Assembly: GCF_001688725.2 (NCBI RefSeq) | Contig: NZ_CP015401.2 | Location: 2,976,001 to 3,040,000, forward strand | Length of the DNA stretch: 64,000 nucleotides | Direction: 5' to 3' | Source: Bacteroides caecimuris | GTDB lineage: Bacteria; Bacteroidota; Bacteroidia; Bacteroidales; Bacteroidaceae | Shown here: piece by piece, positions 46,048-55,486 of the stretch | Numbering within the stretch: the first letter of the stretch is position 1 | How the letters are laid out: the number at the start of each line of letters is the position of its first letter | The notes under the pieces: generated by a model | Told to the model about the DNA's origin: nothing | Database searches by the model: none | Seen by the model: only the letters and a program-made list of their open reading frames with translations | Translations under genes and position numbers: made by a program

Positions 46048-47856
46048 ATGAGAGAAACTCTAAAGAAATATTTCGGATACGACAGTTTCCGTCCCCAGCA
46101 AGAAGACATCATCCGCCACATCCTCCATAAGAAGGATGCATTAGTGCTAATGCCTACTGGCGGGGGAAAGTCCATCTGCTACCAGCTTCCCGCCTTACTT
46201 AGTGAGGGCACTGCCGTTGTAGTATCCCCGTTGATTTCATTAATGAAAGACCAGGTGGAAGCATTGTTGGCAAACGGAATTGCTGCCGGAGCGTTGAACA
46301 GCAGTAATGACGAAACAGAAAATGCCAATCTGCGCCGTGCCTGCATTGAGGGACGGTTGAAGTTGCTCTACATTTCACCGGAGAAATTGCTGGCGGAGAA
46401 AGATTATTTATTGCGAGATATGCATATTTCCCTGTTCGCTATTGACGAAGCCCATTGTATTTCGCAATGGGGACACGATTTTCGCCCGGAATATACTCAA
46501 ATGGGAGTTCTCCACCAGCAATTTCCACAAGTACCGATCATCGCTTTGACTGCCACCGCAGATAAAATTACCCGCGGAGACATCATTCGCCAACTTCATC
46601 TTGTCGAACCCCGTACTTTTATATCCTCTTTCGACCGTCCCAATATCAGTCTGACGGTAAAGCGCGGATTCCAGGCAAAGGAAAAGAACAAAGCTATCCT
46701 TGAATTTATCCGCCGCCATGAGGGAACAAGCGGGATTATTTACTGTATGAGCCGTAACAAGACGGAGACAGTAGCTCAGATGTTGCAGAAGCAGGGGATT
46801 CGTTGCGGGGTTTATCATGCCGGATTGCCTACGCAGCAAAGGGAGGAAACGCAGGACGATTTTATCAATGACCGGATTCAGGTAGTATGCGCCACGATTG
46901 CTTTCGGCATGGGTATCGACAAGTCGAATGTCCGTTGGGTAATCCACTACAACCTGCCTAAAAGTATAGAAAGTTTTTATCAGGAGATAGGACGTGCCGG
47001 ACGTGACGGTCTGCCAAGTGACACTGTATTGTTTTATTCTTTAGGTGATTTGATATTGCTGACCAAGTTTGCCACGGAGAGTAACCAGCAGAACATCAAT
47101 ATTGAAAAGCTGCAACGTATGCAGCAGTATGCGGAAGCGGATATTTGCCGGAGAAGAATCCTGCTGAGTTATTTCGGAGAAACAACTACCGAAGACTGCG
47201 GCAACTGCGATGTCTGCAAAAATCCCCCTCAACGGTTTGACGGCACAGTCATTGTACAAAAAGCATTAAGTGCCATCGCACGTGCAGAACAACAAATCAG
47301 CACAAGCATATTGATTGATATTCTTCGTGGAAACTACTCCGTGGAAGTGACCGGAAAAGGATACCAGGAACTTAAAACTTTTGGTGTCGGACGCGACATT
47401 CCACCTCGTGACTGGCAGGATTATCTGCTCCAGATGCTCCAACTCGGTTATTTCGAGATTGCTTATAATGAGAATAACCATCTCAAAATAACGTCAAGCG
47501 GAAGCGATATTCTTTTCGGAAGAGCACAAGCTACATTGGCAGTTATCCAGCATGAGGAAGCTGTTACCCGAAAAGGAAAAAAGAAAAAAGTGGTTATCAC
47601 CAAAGAACTCCCCTTCGGTGCGACAGGCGGCGAAAGCCAAGATTTGTTCGAGGCATTGCGAGGATTAAGAAAACGGCTTGCCGATCAGGAAGCTTTGCCC
47701 GCCTATATCGTCCTGTCAGACAAAGTGTTGCATCTGCTTTGCATCTCACGTCCCACCACCATCGAAGAGTTTGGAGAAATTAGTGGTATCGGCGAACACA
47801 AGAAAAAGAAATATGGAAAGGATTTCGTAAATCTGATTAGACAGTTCGTAGAATAA
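46048..47856 (+). CDS. recQ: ATP-dependent DNA helicase RecQ
   Basis: A 602-residue superfamily 2 helicase for recombination and fork repair. Walker A is MPTGGGKSICYQLPAL (Lys41), DEAH is at 133-136 in IDEAHCISQWGHDFRPEY, motif VI is in YQEIGRAGRDGLPSDT. The zinc-binding RecQ-C region has C-RRR... with ETTTEDCGNCDVCK (about 370-395), followed by the winged helix and an HRDC domain (about 520-600, RKRLADQEALPAYIVLSDKV). Complete architecture as in E. coli RecQ. Monocistronic. Confidence 0.97.
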   Translation: MRETLKKYFGYDSFRPQQEDIIRHILHKKDALVLMPTGGGKSICYQLPALLSEGTAVVVSPLISLMKDQVEALLANGIAAGALNSSNDETENANLRRACIEGRLKLLYISPEKLLAEKDYLLRDMHISLFAIDEAHCISQWGHDFRPEYTQMGVLHQQFPQVPIIALTATADKITRGDIIRQLHLVEPRTFISSFDRPNISLTVKRGFQAKEKNKAILEFIRRHEGTSGIIYCMSRNKTETVAQMLQKQGIRCGVYHAGLPTQQREETQDDFINDRIQVVCATIAFGMGIDKSNVRWVIHYNLPKSIESFYQEIGRAGRDGLPSDTVLFYSLGDLILLTKFATESNQQNINIEKLQRMQQYAEADICRRRILLSYFGETTTEDCGNCDVCKNPPQRFDGTVIVQKALSAIARAEQQISTSILIDILRGNYSVEVTGKGYQELKTFGVGRDIPPRDWQDYLLQMLQLGYFEIAYNENNHLKITSSGSDILFGRAQATLAVIQHEEAVTRKGKKKKVVITKELPFGATGGESQDLFEALRGLRKRLADQEALPAYIVLSDKVLHLLCISRPTTIEEFGEISGIGEHKKKKYGKDFVNLIRQFVE

Positions 47857-47929
47857 AAGAAATTCTTGAATAGTATATATTAACGAGTCGCCTGGTTAAT
47901 GATTATTCGTTCCACTAATGTTATCTTTC

Positions 47930-47993
47930 CGTTCCACAGTTGTTTCCCTTTAGTTCCACATATATGGAACTAAAGGGAAACAACTGTGGAACG
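47930..47993. repeat. Perfect 29-bp palindrome with 6-nt loop
   Basis: 47930-47958 and 47965-47993 are exact reverse complements around CATATA (47959-47964). The arm begins CGTTCCACAG and ends TTTAGTTCCA. GTTCCA recurs at 47909, 47931 and 47953 and its complement TGGAAC at 47965 and 47987, so the palindrome appears built from a smaller repeated word. It lies between the convergent recQ and TPR genes; there is no T tract on either side. Confidence 0.9.
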
Positions 47994-48061
47994 AACTAAT
48001 GTCTATAACAAAAACTCTAACTTATGTAAACCGGAAAAATATAGTTGCCTTATTGATAACT

Positions 48062-48880
48062 TCACTTACATTGCCGCAATTGCTCGTGCAAATCAGCCAG
48101 AGGCACTCCCAATGAAATAGCTTTTTCAAAGTCAGCTTTTGCCAACCCTTTCTTCTTCTGTGCCAGGTAGATATTTCCACGCAACAGATAAGCATCAGCC
48201 GAGGCAGCATCCAACCGGATGGCTTCCTCCAAATCGACCAACGCCAAATCTTCATGTTTCATCTCACGTTCCACATCGGCACGGGCAATATAGAGCGTCG
48301 CATCTTCAGGAGCGGCCGCAAGCATCTTATTCAATATTTCAAGAGCTTCCCGGAATTTTCCTTCTTTCTGCTCCAAAGTAGCCAGTCCCAGCCGTCCGCT
48401 ATAGCTCTGCGGATCGAGCTCCAATAAATGATTATAATCTATTCTCGCAGCCGGATAATCGCGGCGGAGCACATAAATATAAGCACGCATCAACAAAGCT
48501 TCTTTGTTCTGCTTATCCTCGTCCAACACCTGGCAATAATCCGTATAAGCACGGTCTATTTTTCCCATTTCCATATAAATGGCGGCACGGTCGAGCAAAA
48601 TAGGGACTGCCAAAGGAGCAAAGTTCAGTGCAAAAGAATAAGATTCCAATGCTTTATCAAACTCGCCTAAACGACGCTGAACCAATCCTAAGTTAGAAAA
48701 GAGCAGCGCATTCTTTCCGTTTTTCGGTTCTAGCTTCAAAGCCTGAAGCAAAAGTTCCTCTGCCTGGGGAAGACTGTCTTTTTCGATACACTCAATAGCC
48801 CTCTCGGACAATTGCTGATAGGTTTGTGCAAAGGTAACAGCCGGAAAACAAAAAAGTAAAGCGATAATTATTCTTACCAT
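48062..48880 (-). CDS. Exported TPR-repeat protein
   Basis: A 272-residue protein with a signal peptide (MVRIIIALLFCFPAVTFA) and about seven tetratricopeptide repeats (for example AEELLLQALKLEPKNGKNAL, ALESYSFALNFAPLAVPILL, ALVDLEEAIRLDAASADAYL). TPR domains bind peptides or partner proteins; nothing else can be read about its task. No lipobox, so a periplasmic location is likely. It is transcribed in the same direction as cysK, which starts 27 bp upstream of it, so the two may be co-transcribed. Confidence 0.85.
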   Translation of the reverse strand: MVRIIIALLFCFPAVTFAQTYQQLSERAIECIEKDSLPQAEELLLQALKLEPKNGKNALLFSNLGLVQRRLGEFDKALESYSFALNFAPLAVPILLDRAAIYMEMGKIDRAYTDYCQVLDEDKQNKEALLMRAYIYVLRRDYPAARIDYNHLLELDPQSYSGRLGLATLEQKEGKFREALEILNKMLAAAPEDATLYIARADVEREMKHEDLALVDLEEAIRLDAASADAYLLRGNIYLAQKKKGLAKADFEKAISLGVPLADLHEQLRQCK

Positions 48881-48907
48881 GGTTCAGGTCTTTTTATAGT
48901 GAATGAA

Positions 48908-49858
48908 TTAATCTAATGGATATGCGTCAAAAGCAAACAATTCGGTCGACAAATAACGCTCTCCCGTATCAGGTAACAACGCTACTATTTTTTTGTTCTT
49001 AAATTCCGGGCGTTGTGACAGTTGACGGGCGGCATACACAACTGCTCCCGAAGAAATACCCGCCAACAGACCTTCTGTTGCCGCTAACTCACGCCCTGCA
49101 CGAATCGCTTCATCATCTGGCACGCCTATCACTTCATCCACCACCGAAGCATCATAAAGCTTCGGGATAAAATTCGCCCCAATACCTTGAATACGATGCG
49201 AAGCCGCCTCGCCCCCTGTCAACACAGGAGACGATGCCGGTTCTACAGCAACAATATAAATATTCGGATTATGTTTCTTCAAAGCACGGGCTACCCCGCA
49301 GACTGTTCCCCCGGTACCAACTCCGGCTACAAAAACGGCCACTTCACCGTCTGTATCCCTCCAAATTTCTTCACCCGTTGTCCGTTCATGAACAGCAGCA
49401 TTGGCCGGATTTTCAAATTGTTGCAAAATCACCGAACCGGGAATACTATCACGCAATTCCTGCGCTTTGGCAATGGAAGCTGCCATCCCTCCCAGCCCAT
49501 CTGTCAATACAATCTGCGCACCCAACGCTTTCAACAGATTCCGCCGTTCCAGACTCATCGTTTCGGGCATGGTCAATATCAGGTGATACCCTTTAATAGT
49601 AGCCACCATTGCCAACCCTACACCTGTATTTCCGCTTGTCGGCTCAATAATCGTTGCACCGGGTTTCAATGCTCCACGAGCCTCCGCATCTTCAATCATC
49701 GAAAGAGCGACTCTATCTTTTACACTTCCCGCCGGATTAAAAGCCTCTAGTTTGGCAATAATATTTTGTTCCAGACCATACTTTGCACTATAACCGGAAA
49801 GCTCCATCAAAGGGGTATTCCCCACTAAATCTGTTAGTTTCTTTGCAATCTTTGCCAT
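48908..49858 (-). CDS. cysK: Cysteine synthase (O-acetylserine sulfhydrylase)
   Basis: A 316-residue PLP enzyme making cysteine from O-acetylserine and sulfide. The PLP lysine is Lys47 in FNPAGSVKDRVALSMI; the TSGNTG loop is in IIEPTSGNTGVGLAMVA and the GTGGT phosphate site is in FVAGVGTGGTVCGVAR. Length and motifs fit the CysK rather than the CBS type. Its promoter -7 (49889-49896) lies back to back with that of the LTA-synthase-like gene. Confidence 0.97.
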   Translation of the reverse strand: MAKIAKKLTDLVGNTPLMELSGYSAKYGLEQNIIAKLEAFNPAGSVKDRVALSMIEDAEARGALKPGATIIEPTSGNTGVGLAMVATIKGYHLILTMPETMSLERRNLLKALGAQIVLTDGLGGMAASIAKAQELRDSIPGSVILQQFENPANAAVHERTTGEEIWRDTDGEVAVFVAGVGTGGTVCGVARALKKHNPNIYIVAVEPASSPVLTGGEAASHRIQGIGANFIPKLYDASVVDEVIGVPDDEAIRAGRELAATEGLLAGISSGAVVYAARQLSQRPEFKNKKIVALLPDTGERYLSTELFAFDAYPLD

Positions 49859-49888
49859 CTTATTACTTCATTTTTGTCACAGACACGA

Positions 49889-49896
49889 CAAAGATA
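49889..49896 (-). promoter_or_regulatory. -7 element of cysK
   Basis: Plus strand CAAAGATA, i.e. TATCTTTG on the coding strand, 31 bp upstream of the cysK start. The -33 is not clear. Confidence 0.5.
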
Positions 49897-49951
49897 TGGA
49901 AAAAAAGGTATGTTTTACCCCACATCATGAGAAAGATAAGGAAAAGTATAG

Positions 49952-49959
49952 TAACTTTG
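49952..49959 (+). promoter_or_regulatory. -7 element of the LTA-synthase-like gene
   Basis: TAACTTTG 31 bp before the ATG at 49990, in a 131-bp divergent region shared with cysK. Confidence 0.5.
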
Positions 49960-49989
49960 TATCCGTTCAATCTTTTTAAGTTTACATAT

Positions 49990-51825
49990 ATGAAAAAGAG
50001 AATTATACAATTTCTCACGACCTATTTTTTATTTGTTCTTTTATTCGTTCTTCAGAAACCAATCTTCATGGTTTACTACCATGACTTATATACTAATACA
50101 TCTTTGGGTGACTATTTTCGCGTCGTATGGCACGGATTACCGCTGGATTTATCTCTTGCAGGCTATCTGACCGCTATCCCCAGCATCCTGCTCATTGCTT
50201 CCGCCTGGACAAATTCATCCATACTCCGCCGCATCCGGCAAGGATATTTCGGAATAATAGCCTTTGCCATGGCCTGCATTTTTATCATCGACTTGGGATT
50301 GTACGGCTTTTGGGGATTCCGTCTGGACGCCACTCCTATTTTCTATTTCTTCTCTTCTCCCAAAGATGCCATAGCAAGTGTCAGTTTTTGGTTCGTACTA
50401 CTTGGAATTCTAGCTATATTGATCTACGCAGCAATTCTATATTGTATTTTCTATTGTGTCCTTATCCGGGAGAAAAAGCCTCTGAAAATACCTTATCGAC
50501 GCCAGAATGTCTCGCTTGCACTGCTTTTGCTGACAGCGGCACTCTTCATCCCTATCCGGGGCGGATTCAGCGTATCCACCATGAATTTGAGCAAGGTGTA
50601 TTTCAGTCAGGACCAACGCATGAATCATGCAGCCATAAATCCGGCATTCAGCTTCATGTATTCTGCCACCCATCAGAATAATTTCGATAAGCAGTATCGC
50701 TTCATGGATCCGAAAATAGCCGACGAATTATTTGCAGAAATGGTGGACAAACCAGTCGCAGCAACGGACAGCATCCCTCAATTATTGAATACACAACGCC
50801 CGAACATTATTTTCATTATCCTTGAGAGTTTCTCCACACACTTGATGGAAACTTTCGGAGGACAACCCAATGTGGCTGTCAACATGGATAAATTCGCAAA
50901 AGAAGGCGTATTATTCAGCAACTTCTACGGCAGCAGTTTCCGCACAGACCGCGGACTGGCATCTATCATCAGCGGATATCCCGGACAGCCGAGTACCAGC
51001 ATCATGAAATATCCCGAAAAGACAGACAAACTTCCTTCCATCCCCCGCAGCTTGAAAAATGCAGGATACAGCCTCGAATATTACTATGGAGGAGATGCCG
51101 ATTTCACCAATATGCGCTCTTACCTGGTATCTTCCGGAATCGAGAAGATTATTTCCGATAAAGATTTCCCTCTGTCCGAACGTACCGGAAAATGGGGAGC
51201 ACAAGATCACGTTTTGTTCCAGCGCCTGATGAAAGACCTGAAAGAAGAAAAACAAGAAGAGCCATTCCTGAAACTGGTTCAGACATCAAGCAGCCACGAA
51301 CCATTCGAAGTTCCGTTCCACAGGCTGGATGATAAAGTCCTCAACTCCTTTGCGTATGCCGACAGTTGTGTGGGAGATTTCGTGAAACAGTATCAGGAAA
51401 CACCGTTATGGAAAAACACACTGTTTGTACTCGTTCCCGATCATCAGGGTGCATACCCATACCCGATAGAAAATCCGTTGGACGGACAAACCATTCCGCT
51501 GATTTTAATCGGAGGTGCAATAAAACAACCTCTCGTAGTAGATACTTATGCTTCGCAAATTGACATTGCCGCCACTTTGCTCGCTCAATTAGGATTGCCG
51601 CACGATGAATTTACTTTCAGCAAGAATATCCTGAATCCGGGCTCTCCTCATTTCGCGTACTTTACCCGGCCGGATTATTTCGGAATGATTACTGCCGATA
51701 ACCAATTGGTGTACAACCTTGACGCCAATACCGTGCAACTGGACGAAGGCACCGCCAAAGGAGCTAACCTGGAAAAAGGAAAAGCGTTCTTACAGAAGCT
51801 TTATGATGATCTTGCCAAACGCTAA
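49990..51825 (+). CDS. LTA synthase-family membrane phosphoglycerol/phosphoethanolamine transferase
   Basis: A 611-residue inner-membrane protein: about five transmembrane spans in residues 5-190, then an extracytoplasmic sulfatase/alkaline-phosphatase-fold domain (about 265-600). Metal ligands are expected at Glu279 (FIILESFSTHLM) and Asp484-His485 (LVPDHQGAYPYP); Thr319 in GSSFRTDRGLASIISGYPG is at the position of the LtaS nucleophile. In a Gram-negative it probably transfers a head group to a lipid or glycan rather than making teichoic acid. The start at MKKRIIQF avoids an N-terminal extension of 69 codons that would overlap cysK and its promoter. A PAP2 phosphatase gene follows, which fits lipid-head-group chemistry. 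Confidence 0.88.
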   Translation: MKKRIIQFLTTYFLFVLLFVLQKPIFMVYYHDLYTNTSLGDYFRVVWHGLPLDLSLAGYLTAIPSILLIASAWTNSSILRRIRQGYFGIIAFAMACIFIIDLGLYGFWGFRLDATPIFYFFSSPKDAIASVSFWFVLLGILAILIYAAILYCIFYCVLIREKKPLKIPYRRQNVSLALLLLTAALFIPIRGGFSVSTMNLSKVYFSQDQRMNHAAINPAFSFMYSATHQNNFDKQYRFMDPKIADELFAEMVDKPVAATDSIPQLLNTQRPNIIFIILESFSTHLMETFGGQPNVAVNMDKFAKEGVLFSNFYGSSFRTDRGLASIISGYPGQPSTSIMKYPEKTDKLPSIPRSLKNAGYSLEYYYGGDADFTNMRSYLVSSGIEKIISDKDFPLSERTGKWGAQDHVLFQRLMKDLKEEKQEEPFLKLVQTSSSHEPFEVPFHRLDDKVLNSFAYADSCVGDFVKQYQETPLWKNTLFVLVPDHQGAYPYPIENPLDGQTIPLILIGGAIKQPLVVDTYASQIDIAATLLAQLGLPHDEFTFSKNILNPGSPHFAYFTRPDYFGMITADNQLVYNLDANTVQLDEGTAKGANLEKGKAFLQKLYDDLAKR

Positions 51826-51882
51826 TTATTAAGAAATATGGAATATTTATAAGGTAATATAGGACATTACTATTCTTTATTG

Positions 51883-51890
51883 TATATTTG
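51883..51890 (+). promoter_or_regulatory. -7 element of the PAP2 phosphatase gene
   Basis: TATATTTG is a full -7 match 29 bp before the start at 51920, so the gene can be transcribed apart from the upstream LTA-synthase-like gene. Confidence 0.55.
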
Positions 51891-51919
51891 CGACGTTAAA
51901 AATAGATCAATAAAGCCTG

Positions 51920-52609
51920 ATGACACATAGCGAAATCGTCCAAATCCTTTCGGAGATAGATACCAATATCTTCTTATCTTTCAATGGTATACACTCCCCT
52001 TTCTGGGATTATTTCATGAGTTCCTTCACGGGTAAAATAATCTGGGTTCCCATGTATGCCACCATATTATACATATTATTAAGAAATTTCCACTGGAAGG
52101 TAGTCGTATGTTATGTGGCAGCTATCGCGCTCACGATTACCTTTGCCGACCAAATGTGCAGCAGTATCATCCGCCCGGTAGTGGCACGCCTGCGTCCCGC
52201 CAATCCGGACAACCCAATTGTGAATATGGTATATATCGTAAACGGGTATCGTGGAGGAAGTTATGGTTTCCCATCGTGCCATGCGGCCAATTCATTGGGT
52301 CTTGCCATGTTTGTAGTATTTCTGTTCCGTAAACGTTGGCTAAGTATTTTCATCGTAACTTGGGCAATTCTTAACTGCTATACACGTATATACTTGGGTG
52401 TACATTATCCTGGTGATTTACTCGTAGGAGGTATTATCGGAGGATTCGGCGGCTGGTTATTCTGTACTATCGCTCACAAAATAGCCATTTATTTGGAACC
52501 TTCCACCCGCACGAAGAGAAAAGATATAAAACAATGGTCAGTCACTATTTATATAGGATTGCTGACAGTGCTCGGTATCATTATATATTCCACTATTAAA
52601 AGCTGGTAA
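51920..52609 (+). CDS. PAP2-family membrane phosphatase
   Basis: A 229-residue inner-membrane lipid phosphatase with about six spans. The three PAP2 motifs are seen: RPVVARLRP (85-93), GFPSCHAANSLG with His121, and TRIYLGVHYPGD with Arg156 and His162. Likely substrates are undecaprenyl pyrophosphate or phosphatidate/phosphatidylglycerol phosphate on the periplasmic side. Its position behind an LTA-synthase-like gene suggests a joint role in envelope lipids. Followed by a bidirectional hairpin. Confidence 0.92.
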   Translation: MTHSEIVQILSEIDTNIFLSFNGIHSPFWDYFMSSFTGKIIWVPMYATILYILLRNFHWKVVVCYVAAIALTITFADQMCSSIIRPVVARLRPANPDNPIVNMVYIVNGYRGGSYGFPSCHAANSLGLAMFVVFLFRKRWLSIFIVTWAILNCYTRIYLGVHYPGDLLVGGIIGGFGGWLFCTIAHKIAIYLEPSTRTKRKDIKQWSVTIYIGLLTVLGIIIYSTIKSW

Positions 52610-52711
52610 AATTCACCACAGATTCACACAGATTGCAAATGATAAAAAAGATATTCCACAAGAAGAATGAAGAGTAAGTGGAGTTATCAAACAAAATCTG
52701 AATATTAAAAA

Positions 52712-52745
52712 TCACCCACGTTATAGCTATCTATAACGTGGGTGA
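52712..52745. terminator. 15-bp hairpin between convergent PAP2 and leuB genes
   Basis: TCACCCACGTTATAG (52712-52726) pairs perfectly with CTATAACGTGGGTGA (52731-52745) around CTAT. It sits between two converging units and probably ends both, although neither side has a long U tract. Confidence 0.6.
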
Positions 52746-52817
52746 AACTATTTATAAAGGGCTGTTACACAGCTCCATCAGCAATCTGTGTGAATCGGTG
52801 TAATTTGTAGTAGAATA

Positions 52818-53879
52818 TCAAGCTTTCTTGATATAATCAACAATCCACTGTCCTACTTCTTTCGTTCCGTATTTAGCACCGTCAGCCACCTGAATTTCCG
52901 GTGTACGTACATTCTCATCCAAAGAAGCGTCTACTGCTTTACGAATCAGCGCACCCTCTTCTTTGCAATCGAAATACTCGAACAACATAGCTACGGAAAG
53001 GATTTGTGCCAACGGATTAGCAATATTCAGTCCTTTAGCCTGCGGCCATGAACCATGAATAGGTTCAAACACCGGAGTGCTCTCGCCTGTGGAAGCAGAA
53101 GGAAGCAAGCCCATAGAACCACTGATTACAGAACCTTCGTCAGTCAGAATATCACCGAAGGTGTTTTCCGTTACCATCACATCGAAGAAAGCAGGTTCCT
53201 GAATCATCTTCATTGCAGCATTGTCTACAAACATATAGTCTGTTGTCACTTCCGGATAGTTCGGAGCCATTTCCTGCGCAATCTGACGCCACAGACGGGA
53301 AGAAGCCAACACGTTTGCCTTATCTACCACCGTCAGGTGTTTTCTGCGCTTCATCGCGTATTCAAAAGCCACTTTCAAGATACGCTCGATTTCCGGACGA
53401 GTATAATAGTTGGTATCATACGCCTTGTCATTATCCTGATACTTTTCACCGAAATACATACCTCCGGTCAACTCACGGATACAGATAAAATCTGCGTTCT
53501 CTACCAGTTCCGCACGCAACGGAGATTTGTGAATCAGGCATTTGAATGTCTGCACCGGACGGATATTGGCAAAAAGTCCCAGTTTCTTACGCATCGCCAA
53601 CAAACCTTGTTCCGGACGTACCTTAGCAGTAGGGTCGTTATCAAATTTCGGATCGCCTACGGCAGAGAATAAAACAGCATCCGCATCTTTACAAACCTGA
53701 TAGGTTGCTTCCGGAAACGGATCGCCTACTTTATCAATCGCATCAGCTCCACAGATTGCATATTCGTAACTTACTTTGTGGCCAAACTTCTCGCAAACGG
53801 CACTCATCACATCTACACCTTGCACAGAGATCTCCGGTCCGATACCGTCGCCTGCTAATACAGCAATTTTAAAATCCAT
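52818..53879 (-). CDS. leuB: 3-isopropylmalate dehydrogenase
   Basis: A 353-residue NAD-dependent decarboxylating dehydrogenase, third step of leucine synthesis. [15 protein letters not shown] at the N-terminus, the Arg/Lys substrate residues in [12 protein letters not shown] and [13 protein letters not shown], and metal-binding Asp residues in FVDNAAMKM and [19 protein letters not shown] are typical. Last gene of the leu operon, 59 bp after the second LeuA-like gene. Confidence 0.97.
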   Translation of the reverse strand: MDFKIAVLAGDGIGPEISVQGVDVMSAVCEKFGHKVSYEYAICGADAIDKVGDPFPEATYQVCKDADAVLFSAVGDPKFDNDPTAKVRPEQGLLAMRKKLGLFANIRPVQTFKCLIHKSPLRAELVENADFICIRELTGGMYFGEKYQDNDKAYDTNYYTRPEIERILKVAFEYAMKRRKHLTVVDKANVLASSRLWRQIAQEMAPNYPEVTTDYMFVDNAAMKMIQEPAFFDVMVTENTFGDILTDEGSVISGSMGLLPSASTGESTPVFEPIHGSWPQAKGLNIANPLAQILSVAMLFEYFDCKEEGALIRKAVDASLDENVRTPEIQVADGAKYGTKEVGQWIVDYIKKA

Positions 53880-53938
53880 AATCGTTTATTCTTCTATTTA
53901 TATATTCTTATAAAAAACATTCTTCAGGCAAGCTGTTC

Positions 53939-55486
53939 TCACTTGCTCTTCCCGTATTCATCTTCGATGAGGTTCAGCATCTTCATGGTAGCTTTGATGG
54001 CAGCTTCCGTCTGATCGGCATCAAGTCCGCGGGTACGGAACACCTGCTCGTCATAACTCCATGTGATTACTGTCTGCACAAATGCATCCGTACGCCCACC
54101 GGGAGGGATTGTCACCGCATAATTGGTCAGCATCGGGAATTTGCGTCCTAACGTCACCTTATATATCTTACGCAATGCACGAACAAAAGCATCATATTGA
54201 CCATCTCCACTTGAACTCTCTTCATACTCTTTCCCATTGATTTCTATCTTCAACGTAGCCATCGGTTTCAAGCCATGAGCCAGATTCACAAAATAGCTCT
54301 TCAGTTTGACCTTCTCACCTATTGATCCATGCTTCAACACATCAGAAACAATGTACGGCAAATCTTCCTGTGTCACCAATTCTTTCTTGTCGCCCAGTTC
54401 GATGATACGTTCCGTCACTTTGCGCATAGCATCTTCATCCAGCTCCAATCCGAGATCTTCGAGATTTTTGCGGATATTGGCTTTACCGCTTGTCTTGCCC
54501 AACGCATATTCACGTTTGCGGCCAAAACGTTCGGGAAGCAAATCATTACAGTAGAGATTATTTTTGTTATCTCCGTCGGCATGTACACCTGCCACTTGCG
54601 TAAAGACATTCTCACCTACAATCGGTTTATTGGCTGGTATCACAATTCCCGAATAAGACTCCACTACCCGGCTGACATCATTCAAACGGCTCTCGTCGAT
54701 ATTGGTCACCGCATTGAAATGGTCTTTCAAGATAGCCTGCACACTCGCAAGAGGAGCATTTCCTGCCCGCTCGCCCAGTCCGTTGATGGTAGTATGCAGT
54801 CCTTTGACACCGCTTAATACAGCTGCAAGAACGTTGCTCACCGCCAAATCATAGTCATTGTGCGCATGGAAATCAAGATGGGTATTCGGATAACGTTTCT
54901 TCATCTTCCGCATATACTCTATCACTTGCAAGGGATTCAAGATACCCAGCGTGTCAGGCAACATATAACGCTTGACGCTTGTCTCTTTCAATCCATCCAT
55001 CAACTGGAATACATATTCGGGAGACTCCTTGATACCGTTACTCCAATCTTCCAAATAAACATTGACGGTTATATCCTGTTCGTCGGCATAATGCACCACA
55101 TTAACGATATCTGCCAGATGTTCTTCCGGTGTCTTTTTCAGTTGTTGCGTACAATGCTTCAGTGAACCTTTGCAAAGAAGATTAACCACGCGGCAACCAG
55201 TACACTGAATCCAATCGACAGAAGTATGCCCGTCAACAAAGCCGAGCACTTCCACTTTATGGAGCAGATTACGACGGGCCGCCCAGTCGCAAATCATCTT
55301 CACGGCTTCAAACTCACCGTCCGACACACGCGCCGAAGCAACCTCCACCCGGTCTACCTTCAAATCTTCTAACAGCAAACGGGCGATCATTAGTTTCTCA
55401 TGAGGCACGAAAGATACTCCGCTGGTTTGTTCACCATCACGGAGCGTTGTGTCCATGATTTCTATTTTCACGCCTTCTTTTCCCAT
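53939..55486 (-). CDS. Second LeuA-like synthase (2-isopropylmalate/citramalate synthase family)
   Basis: A 515-residue Claisen-condensing enzyme. [15 protein letters not shown] and the metal-binding FHAHNDYD are present, followed by GLGERAGNAPLASV and a C-terminal regulatory (LeuA dimer) domain after about residue 380. It differs from the leuA at 57563: the acceptor-pocket region reads RVEVASARVSDGEFEAV instead of [16 protein letters not shown]. It may be a citramalate synthase making 2-oxobutyrate for isoleucine, or a homologue with another 2-oxoacid; this is not decided by the sequence alone. It overlaps leuD by 19 bp, so it belongs to the same operon. Confidence 0.85.
   Translation of the reverse strand: MGKEGVKIEIMDTTLRDGEQTSGVSFVPHEKLMIARLLLEDLKVDRVEVASARVSDGEFEAVKMICDWAARRNLLHKVEVLGFVDGHTSVDWIQCTGCRVVNLLCKGSLKHCTQQLKKTPEEHLADIVNVVHYADEQDITVNVYLEDWSNGIKESPEYVFQLMDGLKETSVKRYMLPDTLGILNPLQVIEYMRKMKKRYPNTHLDFHAHNDYDLAVSNVLAAVLSGVKGLHTTINGLGERAGNAPLASVQAILKDHFNAVTNIDESRLNDVSRVVESYSGIVIPANKPIVGENVFTQVAGVHADGDNKNNLYCNDLLPERFGRKREYALGKTSGKANIRKNLEDLGLELDEDAMRKVTERIIELGDKKELVTQEDLPYIVSDVLKHGSIGEKVKLKSYFVNLAHGLKPMATLKIEINGKEYEESSSGDGQYDAFVRALRKIYKVTLGRKFPMLTNYAVTIPPGGRTDAFVQTVITWSYDEQVFRTRGLDADQTEAAIKATMKMLNLIEDEYGKSK

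Noticed and set aside
49783..49989. Extended N-terminus of the LTA-synthase-like protein
   Set aside because: It would overlap cysK and contain both promoters; the ATG at 49990 begins a normal membrane segment.
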